Positions 41,425-49,407 of a stretch of 64,000 nucleotides of DNA are shown in pieces. A model generated the notes under the pieces. The model was not told the DNA's origin. It did no database searches and saw only the letters and a list, made by a program, of their open reading frames with translations. A program made the translations under genes and the position numbers. How positions within the stretch are numbered: position 1 is the first letter of the stretch; every line of letters starts with the position of its first letter. The stretch comes from an uncultured Coriobacteriaceae bacterium (GTDB lineage Bacteria; Actinomycetota; Coriobacteriia; Coriobacteriales; Atopobiaceae), in contig CADAUA010000005.1 in the NCBI GenBank assembly GCA_902791035.1, positions 62,001 through 126,000 of the forward strand, in the 5' to 3' direction.

Positions 41425-42056
41425 TGGATGCGACGTCCGTGCTGTGCGCGCTCGGTGCCGGCGCGTCCGCGTTCGCCTCCGTCTACGTAGGCGCGGGCGA
41501 GAGGGGCCCGGTGTTCCGGGAGGACCCCCTGGAGGTTGCCGTGCGCCGCGTGCGGGGGCTCCCCGTCCTGCAGCGGGTCCGGCGGAGCCGCCGTGCGTCG
41601 GAAAGGAGGACAGACTGCCTGCGCGAGATGCCCGTGCTGCTCGACGTGGTCACGCTGGGCCTCTCGGCCGGCCTCTCGTTCGACGCGTCCCTGGACCTGT
41701 ACTGCGGCCGCTACCAGACGGAGCTGGCACGAGCCTTCGAGGGGGCGATGCTCAGGTGGCGCATAGGGGACGCGTCGCGCGCCGTGGCCCTTCGGGAGCT
41801 CGGCGACGAGCTGGACCTCGACGCCGTGAGGCGCTTCTCGATGGTGGTGAGCGAGTCGCTCTCCTTCGGCACACCGCTTGCGGACGCCCTCGAGCACCAG
41901 GCACAGGTGATGCGCGACGAGCAGCGCTCCGAGGTGGAGGAGGAGATAGAGAGGGTCCCGGTCAGGATGCTCATACCCCTGGGGACCCTCATCGTGCCAG
42001 CGATGCTGCTGGCAATACTGGGGCCCCTCCTGGGGTCGGCGATGGTGGTTGGCTAG
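41424..42056 (+). CDS. tadC: TadC-like inner-membrane platform protein
   Basis: A 210-residue T2SSF-type protein and partner of TadB. The core has LREMPVLLDVVTLGLSAGLSFDASL. Hydrophobic segments sit at about 4-24 and 185-208. It is shorter than many TadC proteins but has the complete F-domain. ATG 41424 overlaps the TadB stop (GTG 41421 is an alternative). The Flp pilin gene follows after 28 bases. Confidence 0.9.
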   Translation: MDATSVLCALGAGASAFASVYVGAGERGPVFREDPLEVAVRRVRGLPVLQRVRRSRRASERRTDCLREMPVLLDVVTLGLSAGLSFDASLDLYCGRYQTELARAFEGAMLRWRIGDASRAVALRELGDELDLDAVRRFSMVVSESLSFGTPLADALEHQAQVMRDEQRSEVEEEIERVPVRMLIPLGTLIVPAMLLAILGPLLGSAMVVG

Positions 42057-42084
42057 CGGCCTTTGGCCGAGAAGGGAGTGCGGT

Positions 42085-42282
42085 ATGGGAAGCGTGGCAC
42101 AGGGAGGGCGGCATGAGGGGTTCCTCTGGAGGCTCGTCGCAGACGAGTCGGGCCAGGGCACGACGGAGTACGCGATCCTCGTCGGCGTCCTCGTGGTCAT
42201 CGCGATCGTCTCGATCCTGGCGTTCAGGGACAGGGTCGCATCCCTCTGGGAGGCGATCGCCAGCAGCATCAACCAGCTCTAG
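42085..42282 (+). CDS. flp: Flp-type major pilin
   Basis: A 65-residue pre-pilin. A hydrophilic leader ends SGQGTTEYAILV. Cutting after Gly23 would place Glu28 at +5 and Tyr29 at +6, as in Flp pilins. The hydrophobic stretch is about 29-47 and a short polar tail follows. The start ATG at 42085 has AGAAGGGAG. It is the shortest of four pilin-like products in the locus and most likely forms the fibre. No prepilin peptidase gene is in the window. Confidence 0.92.
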   Translation: MGSVAQGGRHEGFLWRLVADESGQGTTEYAILVGVLVVIAIVSILAFRDRVASLWEAIASSINQL

Positions 42283-42286
42283 GAGG

Positions 42287-42721
42287 ATGGCGGCGGCCGT
42301 CGTCTGCGCCGTCCTTCTCCTTGCCACCTGGCTCGCCCTGGGGAGGGGGCCGAGAGGCACCGGCCCCGTTGGAGAGGGGGCCTCCCCGGCGGTGGGAGGG
42401 GCCGTGGGGGCTGCCGGCGACTCGGCACCCCTCGGCCCCGTCCCCTCCGGGACGGTGGTCTCGCACGAGAGGGAGGGCCACGTGGCGGAGGTCGCGGCCG
42501 ATGTGGTGAGGGAGTACTGCTCGAGGGGCGATTGCGTAGTCGCCCGGGCGGGATGCCTCGACCTGCTGGGAAGGACGTGGGGATGTGTGATGCAGGGCGC
42601 GGGATGGGTGGAGTTGTGCGTGGTGAGGGAGGTGGACGACGGTGGCTGCGTGGTCTCCGTTGCGAGGATCGAGGCGTCGGAGGTCAGGGCGCTCATGGGA
42701 CCGCTCTCGGAGGCTGGCTGA
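42287..42721 (+). CDS. Tad-locus anchored or secreted protein, unrecognised
   Basis: A 144-residue protein with an N-terminal hydrophobic segment (about 3-19), a Pro/Gly-rich linker (about 20-55) and a compact Cys-rich domain (about 60-144; Cys in REYCSRGDC, AGCLDL, WGCVMQ, ELCVV, GGCVV). The Cys pairs suggest disulfides outside the membrane. AGGAGG directly abuts the ATG with no spacer, so the start is uncertain. The end overlaps the next pilin-like frame. No family recognised. Confidence 0.6.
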   Translation: MAAAVVCAVLLLATWLALGRGPRGTGPVGEGASPAVGGAVGAAGDSAPLGPVPSGTVVSHEREGHVAEVAADVVREYCSRGDCVVARAGCLDLLGRTWGCVMQGAGWVELCVVREVDDGGCVVSVARIEASEVRALMGPLSEAG

Positions 42722-42915
42722 GCGGCCCGGATGCCGGACAGTCGACGCTCGAGTATGCCCTCCTCCTCATGGCGTTCGTGGCCATGGTCGCGGCACTCGC
42801 TGCCCTCTGGCATGTGGCGCGGGACGGGTCCCTGCTCCGCCTTGCCACCTCCGCGGCCAGCCATACGACGTCGGAGGGCGTGGTGGCCGCCCTCAAGGAC
42901 CTGGGGGCGTTCTGA
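42583..42915 (+). CDS. Flp/TadE-like pilin-type protein
   Basis: A frame of up to 110 residues. The recognisable part is AGQSTLEYALLLMAFVAMVAA: cutting after the Gly before QSTLEY (Gly52) places Glu at +5, as in the Flp pilin. A short Ser/Ala/Thr-rich tail follows. The start is unclear: ATG 42583, ATG 42604 or GTG 42616 are in frame and all overlap the previous gene by more than 100 bases. The hydrophobic segment and motif are convincing; the leader is not. Confidence 0.6.
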   Translation: MCDAGRGMGGVVRGEGGGRRWLRGLRCEDRGVGGQGAHGTALGGWLSGPDAGQSTLEYALLLMAFVAMVAALAALWHVARDGSLLRLATSAASHTTSEGVVAALKDLGAF

Positions 42916-42941
42916 GGGGTGCGCCGCGGCCTACCCGTGGC

Positions 42942-43415
42942 GTGGCACCGGCAGGCTGGGAGGACCGCGGCCAGGCGACGGTGGAGGCCGCGGTGCTCCT
43001 GCCGGTCCTGCTCCTGCTGCTGGGGCTCCTGCTCCAGCCGGCCTGCCTGCTCTACACCAAGGCCGTGATGGCGGCTGCCGCGGGGGAGGGCGCGCGTGTG
43101 GCCCAGACGGCGACCTCCGTGGCGGACGTGGAGGCCTACGTCCGCCGCAGACTGCAGGCGGTCCCCAACGTGGCCCTCTTCCACACGGGAGGGGACGAGG
43201 GATGGGAGGTGGAGGTCGCGGGCATCGGGGACGGGGGCCGCGTGCGCGTGGCGATAAGGGCCCATGCGCGGCCGCTTCCGCTCACGTATGCGGTGGCCTC
43301 CGCGATCGCGGGGTCTGATGGCGAGGGCGTGCGGCTCGAGGCGAGTGCCGAGCGGGTCGCCCGCCCAGGATGGGTCGGAGGGGACTATGGGGACTGGATC
43401 GGTATCTGGGGATGA
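42942..43415 (+). CDS. TadE-like pseudopilin
   Basis: A 157-residue protein. A short leader VAPAGWEDRG is followed by QATVEAAVLLPVLLLLLGLL, again Gly then Glu at +5 (Glu15), and a long hydrophobic helix. The rest is a mixed alpha/beta domain with KAVMAAAAGEGARVAQ, typical of TadE-like proteins. I chose GTG 42942 as the only start near the motif; no strong ribosome binding site is visible, so coupling to the previous gene (27-base gap) is likely. The end overlaps TadG by 29 bases. Confidence 0.75.
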   Translation: MAPAGWEDRGQATVEAAVLLPVLLLLLGLLLQPACLLYTKAVMAAAAGEGARVAQTATSVADVEAYVRRRLQAVPNVALFHTGGDEGWEVEVAGIGDGGRVRVAIRAHARPLPLTYAVASAIAGSDGEGVRLEASAERVARPGWVGGDYGDWIGIWG

Positions 43416-45441
43416 GGGACGTGGCCTTCGCCTGGGCATCTCCCTCTTCCTTCGCGATGACGGCGGCTACACGACGGTCGCCGTCGCGGTGGCGCTCCTC
43501 GTGAGCCTGAGCCTGGTCTTCTCGGCCGCCTCCGCGGAGTGGGTCATGTCGCGCTCGAACGAGGTCCAGGCGGTCGCGGACGCCTCCGCCATGGCAGGGG
43601 CGAACGTGGTGTCCGCCTATGCCACCGTGGCCCAGGTCTTGGACGCCTGCGTGCTCTCCCTCGGTCTGGCGGGGATCGTGACCTATGGGGCAGGGCTCGT
43701 GGCGAGCTGCGTCCCGGGGCTGGGTGGTGCCGCAGCCAAGCTGTGCGAGGCCGGCGGAAGGGTGCTCGACGCGCGACGGGACCTGGCCCGGAGCGCCGCA
43801 CGTGGGCTCAAGGCGCTGGAACGCGCCCTCCCCGCCATCATCGTGGCCAACTCCGCTTCCTGCGTCCGGGCGAACGGCGCGGAGGGCATAGGCTACGAGG
43901 GATGCGCCATCCCCCTTCCCACCGGCTCGAAGTCGGACTTCTCGTCCCTGGAGGTGGATGTCGGCAGCTCGGAGATGGAGGGGGCGGCCCGCGGGATGGG
44001 CGAGGCCACGGCCCGTGCGGAGGGCGCGAGGGAGGAGGCAAGCCGGGCCCTCGAGCATGCGTGGGAGGAGGACTGCGGCAGCCCGTCCTACTGCATGAGG
44101 GAGAGGGCGTCCACCCTGGCGGGGCTCGCGGGCTGGCAGAACCCCATGTACGACTCTCCCGAGTCGTGGAACTTCGGCGTTGCCCTCCTGAGGGCGCGCC
44201 GCTACTACGCGGCCCGTCTCTCCGCGCAGGGCGTGACCGGCTCCACGGGCGCCGAGCTCACGGACTCCGCCTGCAGGCGTGCCTTCTACGCCTATGCACT
44301 CGCCGAGGTCCGGGCAGGCAGCTACTCCAGGGCCCTGGACGGCACGGAGTCGGTAGACCTGCCGGAGCTCCCACACACGGCGGACGAGATGCGCTCCACG
44401 ACGGTCTACACCGATGCGGCATGGCCCTGCACCGCAGAGGACGGCGGGCGGACGCTCCATTCCTCGCTGTCCTGCCCCGGTGCGAGGGGGTCCCACTGCG
44501 GCAGCGCCTCGCTGGCGGACCTGGAGGCTGGTCGCGTGCGGGAGTGCCCGGAGTGTGCCATGTCGATCCGGGAGATGGGCCGCGTGGCCTCGGCCTCGAC
44601 GAACATCGAGAACGGCTTCGAGCACCACTGGCGCGAGGTCGTGGAGGCGTCGCACGAGTACGTGCGCGCCAAGGCGGAGCAGTCACGGGCGGAGAGGGAT
44701 GCCAAAGAGGCGGCAGAGAGGGGCTCCGGCACGTTCCAGCAAGCCCTGGACCAGCTGGCGGTCATCCATCCCACGCTCTGTCCGCCGGGGGCCTACGGCT
44801 GTGTGGCCGTGGTCGTGCGCGGCGGGGGCCAGGCGGTGCCCTCGGAGCTCACGCGGGCCTTCCTCTCGGCAGGCGCTCTCCCTCCCGGGGCGGCCGTCTC
44901 GGCAGCCGTCCTGGCACCGGACGACGCCACGGCCGAGAACAACGTGCTCGCGGACTTCTGGGACTCGCTGGACGTCCGGGGCTCCTTCGTCGGAGGGGCA
45001 TTGGATGGGACCTGCGAGCTCTGGGGGAGGCTCCTCGTGGGCTACGGGTCCGCGTACGGGAGGATCGGGGATGCCGCAGGAGGGTTTCTCGACAACCTAG
45101 ACGGCGTCACGGGCGGTACCGTGGGTGCCTGGCTCAGGGGGAAGGTCTCCGGCATGGTGCGATCCGCGCGCCTGGAGCCCGTGGACATGCGCCAGAGGAA
45201 GCCGGTGCTCGTGAGCACGCAGAAGGTCTGCGACAAGGCAGGTCTCAGCAAGGTGGCCACGGTGAGGCGGCTCGTCACGTCCCTTCCGGACCACGGCTCG
45301 GCCGAGGACTATGCCCGGGCGCTCGGGCTCTGGGTGCTCGACGAGTACGGGGAGATCACGGTCGCAGAGGTGCCGATCCCGGGCACGGACATGAGGATCC
45401 CCCTCACCATAGACCTGGCCGAGATCGCGAGGGCAGCCTGA
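43387..45441 (+). CDS. TadG-like protein with internal Cys/His motif
   Basis: A 684-residue protein. The N-terminal region DDGGYTTVAVAVALLVSLSLVF (written in part) is a pilin-like helix without the +5 Glu, followed by MSRSNEVQAVADASAMAGAN, the TadG/Flp-associated pattern. The long extracytoplasmic part has Cys-rich and helical stretches. At 358-390 it carries H-x4-C ... C-x2-C (His358, Cys363, Cys387, Cys390), resembling the small Ada-like/HxxxC-CxxC metal-binding motif found in some secreted nucleases. ATG 43387 has GGAGGGGACT upstream. The stop overlaps the next start as TGATG. Confidence 0.75.
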   Translation: MGTGSVSGDEGRGLRLGISLFLRDDGGYTTVAVAVALLVSLSLVFSAASAEWVMSRSNEVQAVADASAMAGANVVSAYATVAQVLDACVLSLGLAGIVTYGAGLVASCVPGLGGAAAKLCEAGGRVLDARRDLARSAARGLKALERALPAIIVANSASCVRANGAEGIGYEGCAIPLPTGSKSDFSSLEVDVGSSEMEGAARGMGEATARAEGAREEASRALEHAWEEDCGSPSYCMRERASTLAGLAGWQNPMYDSPESWNFGVALLRARRYYAARLSAQGVTGSTGAELTDSACRRAFYAYALAEVRAGSYSRALDGTESVDLPELPHTADEMRSTTVYTDAAWPCTAEDGGRTLHSSLSCPGARGSHCGSASLADLEAGRVRECPECAMSIREMGRVASASTNIENGFEHHWREVVEASHEYVRAKAEQSRAERDAKEAAERGSGTFQQALDQLAVIHPTLCPPGAYGCVAVVVRGGGQAVPSELTRAFLSAGALPPGAAVSAAVLAPDDATAENNVLADFWDSLDVRGSFVGGALDGTCELWGRLLVGYGSAYGRIGDAAGGFLDNLDGVTGGTVGAWLRGKVSGMVRSARLEPVDMRQRKPVLVSTQKVCDKAGLSKVATVRRLVTSLPDHGSAEDYARALGLWVLDEYGEITVAEVPIPGTDMRIPLTIDLAEIARAA

Positions 45442-45896
45442 TGCCCCCGCGGTGGTGGGGCTCGTCGGGCCAGATGACAGTCGAGCTGGCGGTGCTCGTG
45501 CCCGTGATCCTCGTGGTCGCCCTCACGGTCCTCAACCTCATGGGGTTCGTGGTCTCCTGCGCCGCCTTCGACCGCGCGTGCGCGGGTGCCGTGGTCACGT
45601 ACGGGGTGTCCCCCTCGGGGGAGGGCACGTTGGCGCGGGGTGCCGACGAGGTCCGTTCGGCCATCGCCGAGGAGGTCGGGCGGGATGGGAGGTGTGAGGT
45701 GGAGGTGAGGGCCGAGGAGCTCGGGACTGGTGACGCGCTCACCTCACCGCTCCTCACGAGGTACACCTGCACGCTCACGTACCGCCCATGGCCCAGGCGG
45801 GTGAGCCTCCCGGTGGTCTCCCTGGAGGCGCCCCTCGCCCTGCGGCACACGCGGGAGCTCGTGGTGGACAGGTATCGGCCGGGGGTGGTGCTCTGA
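45441..45896 (+). CDS. TadE-like pseudopilin
   Basis: A 151-residue protein. Leader MPPRWWGSSG is followed by QMTVELAVLVPVILVVALTV, with Glu15 at +5 after Gly10, exactly as in the TadE-like protein at 42942. The rest is a beta-rich domain with two Cys (CEVEV, TCTLTY) and a polar end. The ATG overlaps the TadG stop by one base. It closes the pilin-type part of the operon. Confidence 0.8.
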   Translation: MPPRWWGSSGQMTVELAVLVPVILVVALTVLNLMGFVVSCAAFDRACAGAVVTYGVSPSGEGTLARGADEVRSAIAEEVGRDGRCEVEVRAEELGTGDALTSPLLTRYTCTLTYRPWPRRVSLPVVSLEAPLALRHTRELVVDRYRPGVVL

Positions 45897-45897
45897 G

Positions 45898-46281
45898 ATG
45901 GGGTGGGTCGAGATGACGAGCGAGATGAGACCCTGGCGGCGCCTTCGCTTCCGGGTGCTCTCGGGCTGGGTGGAGAGGCTGCGCGGGCTTCTTGGCACGG
46001 GGCCGGATGCCGAGCCGGTGGTTCTCCTGCGTTGCGGGTCGATTCATACGTTCGGCATGACGTATCCGCTGGACGTGGCCTTCGTGGGGGAGCGGGGAGA
46101 GGTGCTCAAGGTGGACCGGGACCTCCCGCCCAGGCGGGTGTCGTCCTGTCTGGGGGCATGGCTCGTCTTCGAGCGTCCCGCTTCGGACGAGCCATGGTTC
46201 GAGGAGGGGGACATTCTGAGGCTGCGGGCAATGGGGGCCGAGAAGGCCGTCGAGGTGGCGAGTGGGATGGGTGGGGCATGA
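45898..46281 (+). CDS. DUF192 family protein
   Basis: A 127-residue protein with the family pattern CGSIHTFGMTYPLDVAFV, then GEVLKVDRDLPPRRVSSC and a late ILRLRAMG. DUF192 proteins are small beta-rich proteins of unknown role. ATG 45898 follows the TadE stop by one base; ATG 45913 (MTSEM) is an alternative. The stop overlaps the FHA gene start. Its place in a Tad operon is seen in related bacteria but its job is unknown. Confidence 0.85.
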   Translation: MGWVEMTSEMRPWRRLRFRVLSGWVERLRGLLGTGPDAEPVVLLRCGSIHTFGMTYPLDVAFVGERGEVLKVDRDLPPRRVSSCLGAWLVFERPASDEPWFEEGDILRLRAMGAEKAVEVASGMGGA

Positions 46282-46880
46282 TGCGCGGACCTATATGGGG
46301 GACCAAGGTGTGTCCTCGCTGCGGCGAGGTCGTCTTCGATGACATGAGCGTGTGCTATGGCTGCCTGTATGACTTCTCCAAGGACACGAAGAAGGACGAG
46401 GACGTCGTGGTGGCACGGAGGGAGCTGTGCTCGGCCCTGCCGGCGGATGGCCTCCCCGGGCCGGACGCGGGCGAGCCCGGGCCGGACGCGGGCAAGCCTG
46501 GGGCAGACGACGCGCTCGACCTGACGGCGACGCTGGAAGTGGTCGCTGGCGGCGTACCCGCGGTGCTCGTGCGCACGGGATCCGTGGACTTCCTGATGGA
46601 CGTCCCGCCCGACGGGCTCGTGGTGGGTCGCGACCCCTCCTGCGACCTCGTGCTCCATTCCCCGGCCGTTTCGGCGAGACACGTGAGGCTCCTGCCCACG
46701 CAGGGCGGCATCTCCGTCGTGGACCTGGGCGCCACCAACCCGGCGGTGCTTTCCGGGCGTCCCGTGCGGGGCGTGGAGCTCGCGAGGGCGGGCGAGACGC
46801 TGGACGTGTGCGGCGCCCTCGTCACGGTCGTGGGATGCGAGGCAGCGTATGCCCCGGGGTCGCAGGTCCGGGTCACATAG
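46278..46880 (+). CDS. Zinc-ribbon and FHA-domain protein
   Basis: A 200-residue cytoplasmic protein. A zinc ribbon with Cys12, Cys15, Cys26 and Cys29 (CPRC and CYGC) is followed by a Pro/Gly/Asp linker with a repeated GPDAG. A C-terminal FHA domain (about 115-190) follows: VVGRDPSCDLVL with Arg, then SARHVRL with Ser and His. FHA domains bind phosphothreonine, so it may link the Tad machine to a Ser/Thr kinase; no kinase is in the window. ATG 46278 or 46281 (both overlap the DUF192 stop). Confidence 0.88.
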   Translation: MMRGPIWGTKVCPRCGEVVFDDMSVCYGCLYDFSKDTKKDEDVVVARRELCSALPADGLPGPDAGEPGPDAGKPGADDALDLTATLEVVAGGVPAVLVRTGSVDFLMDVPPDGLVVGRDPSCDLVLHSPAVSARHVRLLPTQGGISVVDLGATNPAVLSGRPVRGVELARAGETLDVCGALVTVVGCEAAYAPGSQVRVT

Positions 46881-46959
46881 CGCTTACACGCCGGAGTCGC
46901 GGCGTCTCTCCACCCTTTGCTATGCTTGGGGGTACGGGATGCCGTCGAGAGGTGATGAA

Positions 46960-48951
46960 ATGGAAGGCCGTCGAACAGGGTCGCGAGGCGTGAGCGCTGC
47001 GATGGCGCGAGCCCTTCTCTTCGTCCTCGCGTTTGTTGCCGTGATGGTCGCGCTGCCTTCCATCGCCCTCGCGGACGGATACGAGATGACCAAGGTGAGC
47101 ATAGACGCCACCGTTAACCCTGATGGCTCCATGGACGTGGTCGAGGACCGTACCTTCGAGTTCTACGACTCCTTCCATGGGGTGTACTGGCTTGTTCCCA
47201 AGGGGTACAACCCGTCCAACGGCAAGGAGGTCAGTCTCTCGGACGTCGTGGGCGGCGTGATGGCCCCCGATGGCTTCCAGCGCTTCTCCGAGAACGGATC
47301 GGAAGACTCCGGTACGGTGCAGCTGACGGACGAGGGTTCCCTCGAGCGCCTCAAGATCTACTACACCGTCTACGACGGGGACGTCGTGACCTATCGCATC
47401 GCCTACCACGTGGACGGCATCCTCACGCGCTGGGAGGACACCGCGGAGCTCTACTGGAAGTTCGTCTCGGACGGCTGGGACGCGGAGTCGCAGGATGTGA
47501 CCTGCACGGTCCACCTGCCGGTCCCGGCAGGCGAGACGGTGGACGCCGGTGGGAACGTGCGGGCCTGGGGCCATGGGCCGCTCGACGCGAGCGTGACCTT
47601 CGACGGGAACGACGTCGTCTACCAGTGCCCTGGCGTGGGAGGGAGCGAGTACGCCGAGGCGAGGGTGACCTTCCCTGCCGAGTGGCTTGCGGGGTGCGAG
47701 GTGACAGATGGCAGCGAGCTCCAGACCATCCTCTCGGAAGAGCAGCAGTGGGCCGACGAGGCCAATGCCAGGCGCGAGCGTGCCCGGATGGCCCTGGGCG
47801 GATCGGTTGTCGGGGCCTACGTGCTGAGCGTCATCTCCCTCCTGAGGGCGATCCTCGGTTGGAGGAGGTACAAGGCCACCCATACCCCCCAGTTCGATGA
47901 CAAGTACTTCCGGGACGTCCCCACGGCGGACCACCCCGCGGTGCTCGCCCGGCTTGTGGGCGATGGAGATGCGGAGAAGAACGGCATGACGGCGGCCCTC
48001 ATGCGCCTCACGGATCTCAGGGTGGCCAGCCTCGACAAGATCACGTACGTACCCAAGCGCCGCAAGCGCGAGAGGGAGGCCTACGTGATGCGGCAGACGG
48101 GAGCCCTGCCTGCGGCGGGGGGCGGCGATGACGCCGCGTCCGCCCATGAGGTGGACCAGGCGACCGTCGACTTCTTCTTCGGCTGGCTCGGGCCCAGGAT
48201 GCGCGGCCGGAGCGCGCCGGAGGCGGACGAACCGCCGTCGGTCAACTTCTCGGAGATCGAGTCCTATGCCAAGGACCACGCCAGGAGGTACTCGCAGGAG
48301 TACGGGGAGTGGTCGTCTGAGGTGGCCGCCCAGTGCACGATCCGCTTCGAGGGAGATGGCGCCAAGGATAGGGCCGGCACGGTCGTCCTGGGGGTCCTCG
48401 CCTTTGTTGCCGCCATGGTCCTGTTCTTCTACTGGCTCATAGCCGGGTTCTTCTCCTGGTGGGCAGTGGCGGGGGTCACCCTGCTCGTAGGGTCGGGAGT
48501 CGTCTGCATCGTCGCCTCCTCCAAGATGCGCGACCTCAATCCCGAGGGGGTGGAGGTCCTCGCCGAGACGGAGGCGCTCAAGCGGTGGCTCTGCGACTTC
48601 ACGCGGCTCGAGGAGGCCGTGCCCACGGACGTGGTCCTCTGGAACCGCCTGCTCGTGATGGCGACCGCGCTCGGCGTTGCCGACAAGGTCATCGAACAGC
48701 TCAAGGTGGCCCTGCCGCAGGTCGTCGACGACCCGGGCTTCATGCCCACGTACGGGTGGTACTACTACGGCATGGGGTCGCGGCTGGGGAACCCGGCCAC
48801 GGCGGTCGGCGATGCCGTGGCCCAGGCCCATAGCGTCTCGGCGGCGGCAGTCGCCTCGTCCTCCAGCAGCTCCGGCAGCGGCGGGGGCGGTGGTTTCTCC
48901 GGCGGCGGGGGCGGCGGCTTTGGCGGCGGAGGCGGAGGGGGTGCCTTCTGA
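46960..48951 (+). CDS. DUF2207 membrane protein with Gly-rich tail
   Basis: A 663-residue protein. A signal peptide or anchor (about 16-35) is followed by an extracytoplasmic DUF2207 domain (about 38-260: MTKVSIDATVNPDGSMDVVE and the HGVYWLVPK-like region). Hydrophobic segments at about 280-300 and 470-520 follow. The C-terminal about 25 residues are almost all Gly/Ser with Phe. ATG 46960 is preceded by GAGAGGTGATGAA; upstream in-frame starts lie inside the FHA gene. It overlaps the next gene by one base. DUF2207 function is unknown; members often look like surface-exposed membrane proteins. Confidence 0.85.
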   Translation: MEGRRTGSRGVSAAMARALLFVLAFVAVMVALPSIALADGYEMTKVSIDATVNPDGSMDVVEDRTFEFYDSFHGVYWLVPKGYNPSNGKEVSLSDVVGGVMAPDGFQRFSENGSEDSGTVQLTDEGSLERLKIYYTVYDGDVVTYRIAYHVDGILTRWEDTAELYWKFVSDGWDAESQDVTCTVHLPVPAGETVDAGGNVRAWGHGPLDASVTFDGNDVVYQCPGVGGSEYAEARVTFPAEWLAGCEVTDGSELQTILSEEQQWADEANARRERARMALGGSVVGAYVLSVISLLRAILGWRRYKATHTPQFDDKYFRDVPTADHPAVLARLVGDGDAEKNGMTAALMRLTDLRVASLDKITYVPKRRKREREAYVMRQTGALPAAGGGDDAASAHEVDQATVDFFFGWLGPRMRGRSAPEADEPPSVNFSEIESYAKDHARRYSQEYGEWSSEVAAQCTIRFEGDGAKDRAGTVVLGVLAFVAAMVLFFYWLIAGFFSWWAVAGVTLLVGSGVVCIVASSKMRDLNPEGVEVLAETEALKRWLCDFTRLEEAVPTDVVLWNRLLVMATALGVADKVIEQLKVALPQVVDDPGFMPTYGWYYYGMGSRLGNPATAVGDAVAQAHSVSAAAVASSSSSSGSGGGGGFSGGGGGGFGGGGGGGAF

Positions 48952-49190
48952 TGCGCGGTGTCGTGTCTATCGGCGATGTGGTGGACCTGCGGAGGAAGCT
49001 CTCGGAGAGGGGCCTTGGCTGGACGGTGCACCTGCATGACGCGTGCGGTGCGCAGACGCTCTCCCTGGAGGCCTTGGAAGGGGCTGCGCCCCTGGCGCAG
49101 GCCCAGGGGGCGGTCCGGGAGTTCTTCTCGGCCAAGAGCTCTGCGGTGGAGTTCGACGAGGCGGGTGGCACGACCTTCTGGCTCGCGTGA
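48951..49190 (+). CDS. Small RDAC-like protein
   Basis: A 79-residue cytoplasmic protein: IGDVVDLRRKLSERGLGWTVHLHDACG, then a Glu/Ala helix and an EFDEAGGTTFW end. The VHL-H-DACG motif resembles the small RDAC proteins seen in anaerobic Firmicutes and Coriobacteria, where the H-DAC position is usually R-DAC; this match is by memory of the motif. The ATG overlaps the DUF2207 stop, so it is made in step with that protein. Function unknown. Confidence 0.7.
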   Translation: MRGVVSIGDVVDLRRKLSERGLGWTVHLHDACGAQTLSLEALEGAAPLAQAQGAVREFFSAKSSAVEFDEAGGTTFWLA

Positions 49191-49228
49191 GGCAGGTGGG
49201 TGGCCGTCGGGCGTCAGGTGCCCGTCAG

Positions 49229-49300
49229 CGCGCGTCAGGGGCTTGGCGGCGCGTCAGGGGCCTGGCGGCATGTGTAGGGGCTTGGCGGCATGCGTCAGGA
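49229..49300. repeat. Tandem repeats of about 20 bases
   Basis: Three and a half imperfect units of GCGCGTCAGGGGCTTGGCG follow each other (variants GCATGTGTAGGGG and GCATGCGTCAGG). They fill the gap between the RDAC-like gene and the tRNA fragment. No open frame uses them convincingly. Confidence 0.65.
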
Positions 49301-49301
49301 C

Positions 49302-49331
49302 ACTGAAAATCCCCGTGTCTGGGGCTCGATT
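49302..49331 (+). pseudogene. Partial copy of the tRNA-Phe 3' half
   Basis: ACTGAAAATCCCCGTGTC, then a variant of GGGGTTCGA, repeats the anticodon arm to T-loop of the tRNA at 49408-49483. There are three differences over 30 bases. The acceptor and D-arm parts are missing, so it cannot make a tRNA. It ends 22 bases before the tRNA promoter. Confidence 0.75.
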
Positions 49332-49353
49332 GTCGGATTTCCAAAAATAGTCG

Positions 49354-49381
49354 TTGACGCGCGCGAAAGGTTTGGTATAGT
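49354..49381 (+). promoter_or_regulatory. Promoter of tRNA-Phe
   Basis: The -35 is TTGACG (49354-49359), the spacer is 16 bases and the -10 is TATAGT (49376-49381). It is a strong sigma70-type promoter 27 bases before the tRNA. Confidence 0.75.
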
Positions 49382-49407
49382 TAACGAGCTTGCAAGGCAA
49401 GCACCTC

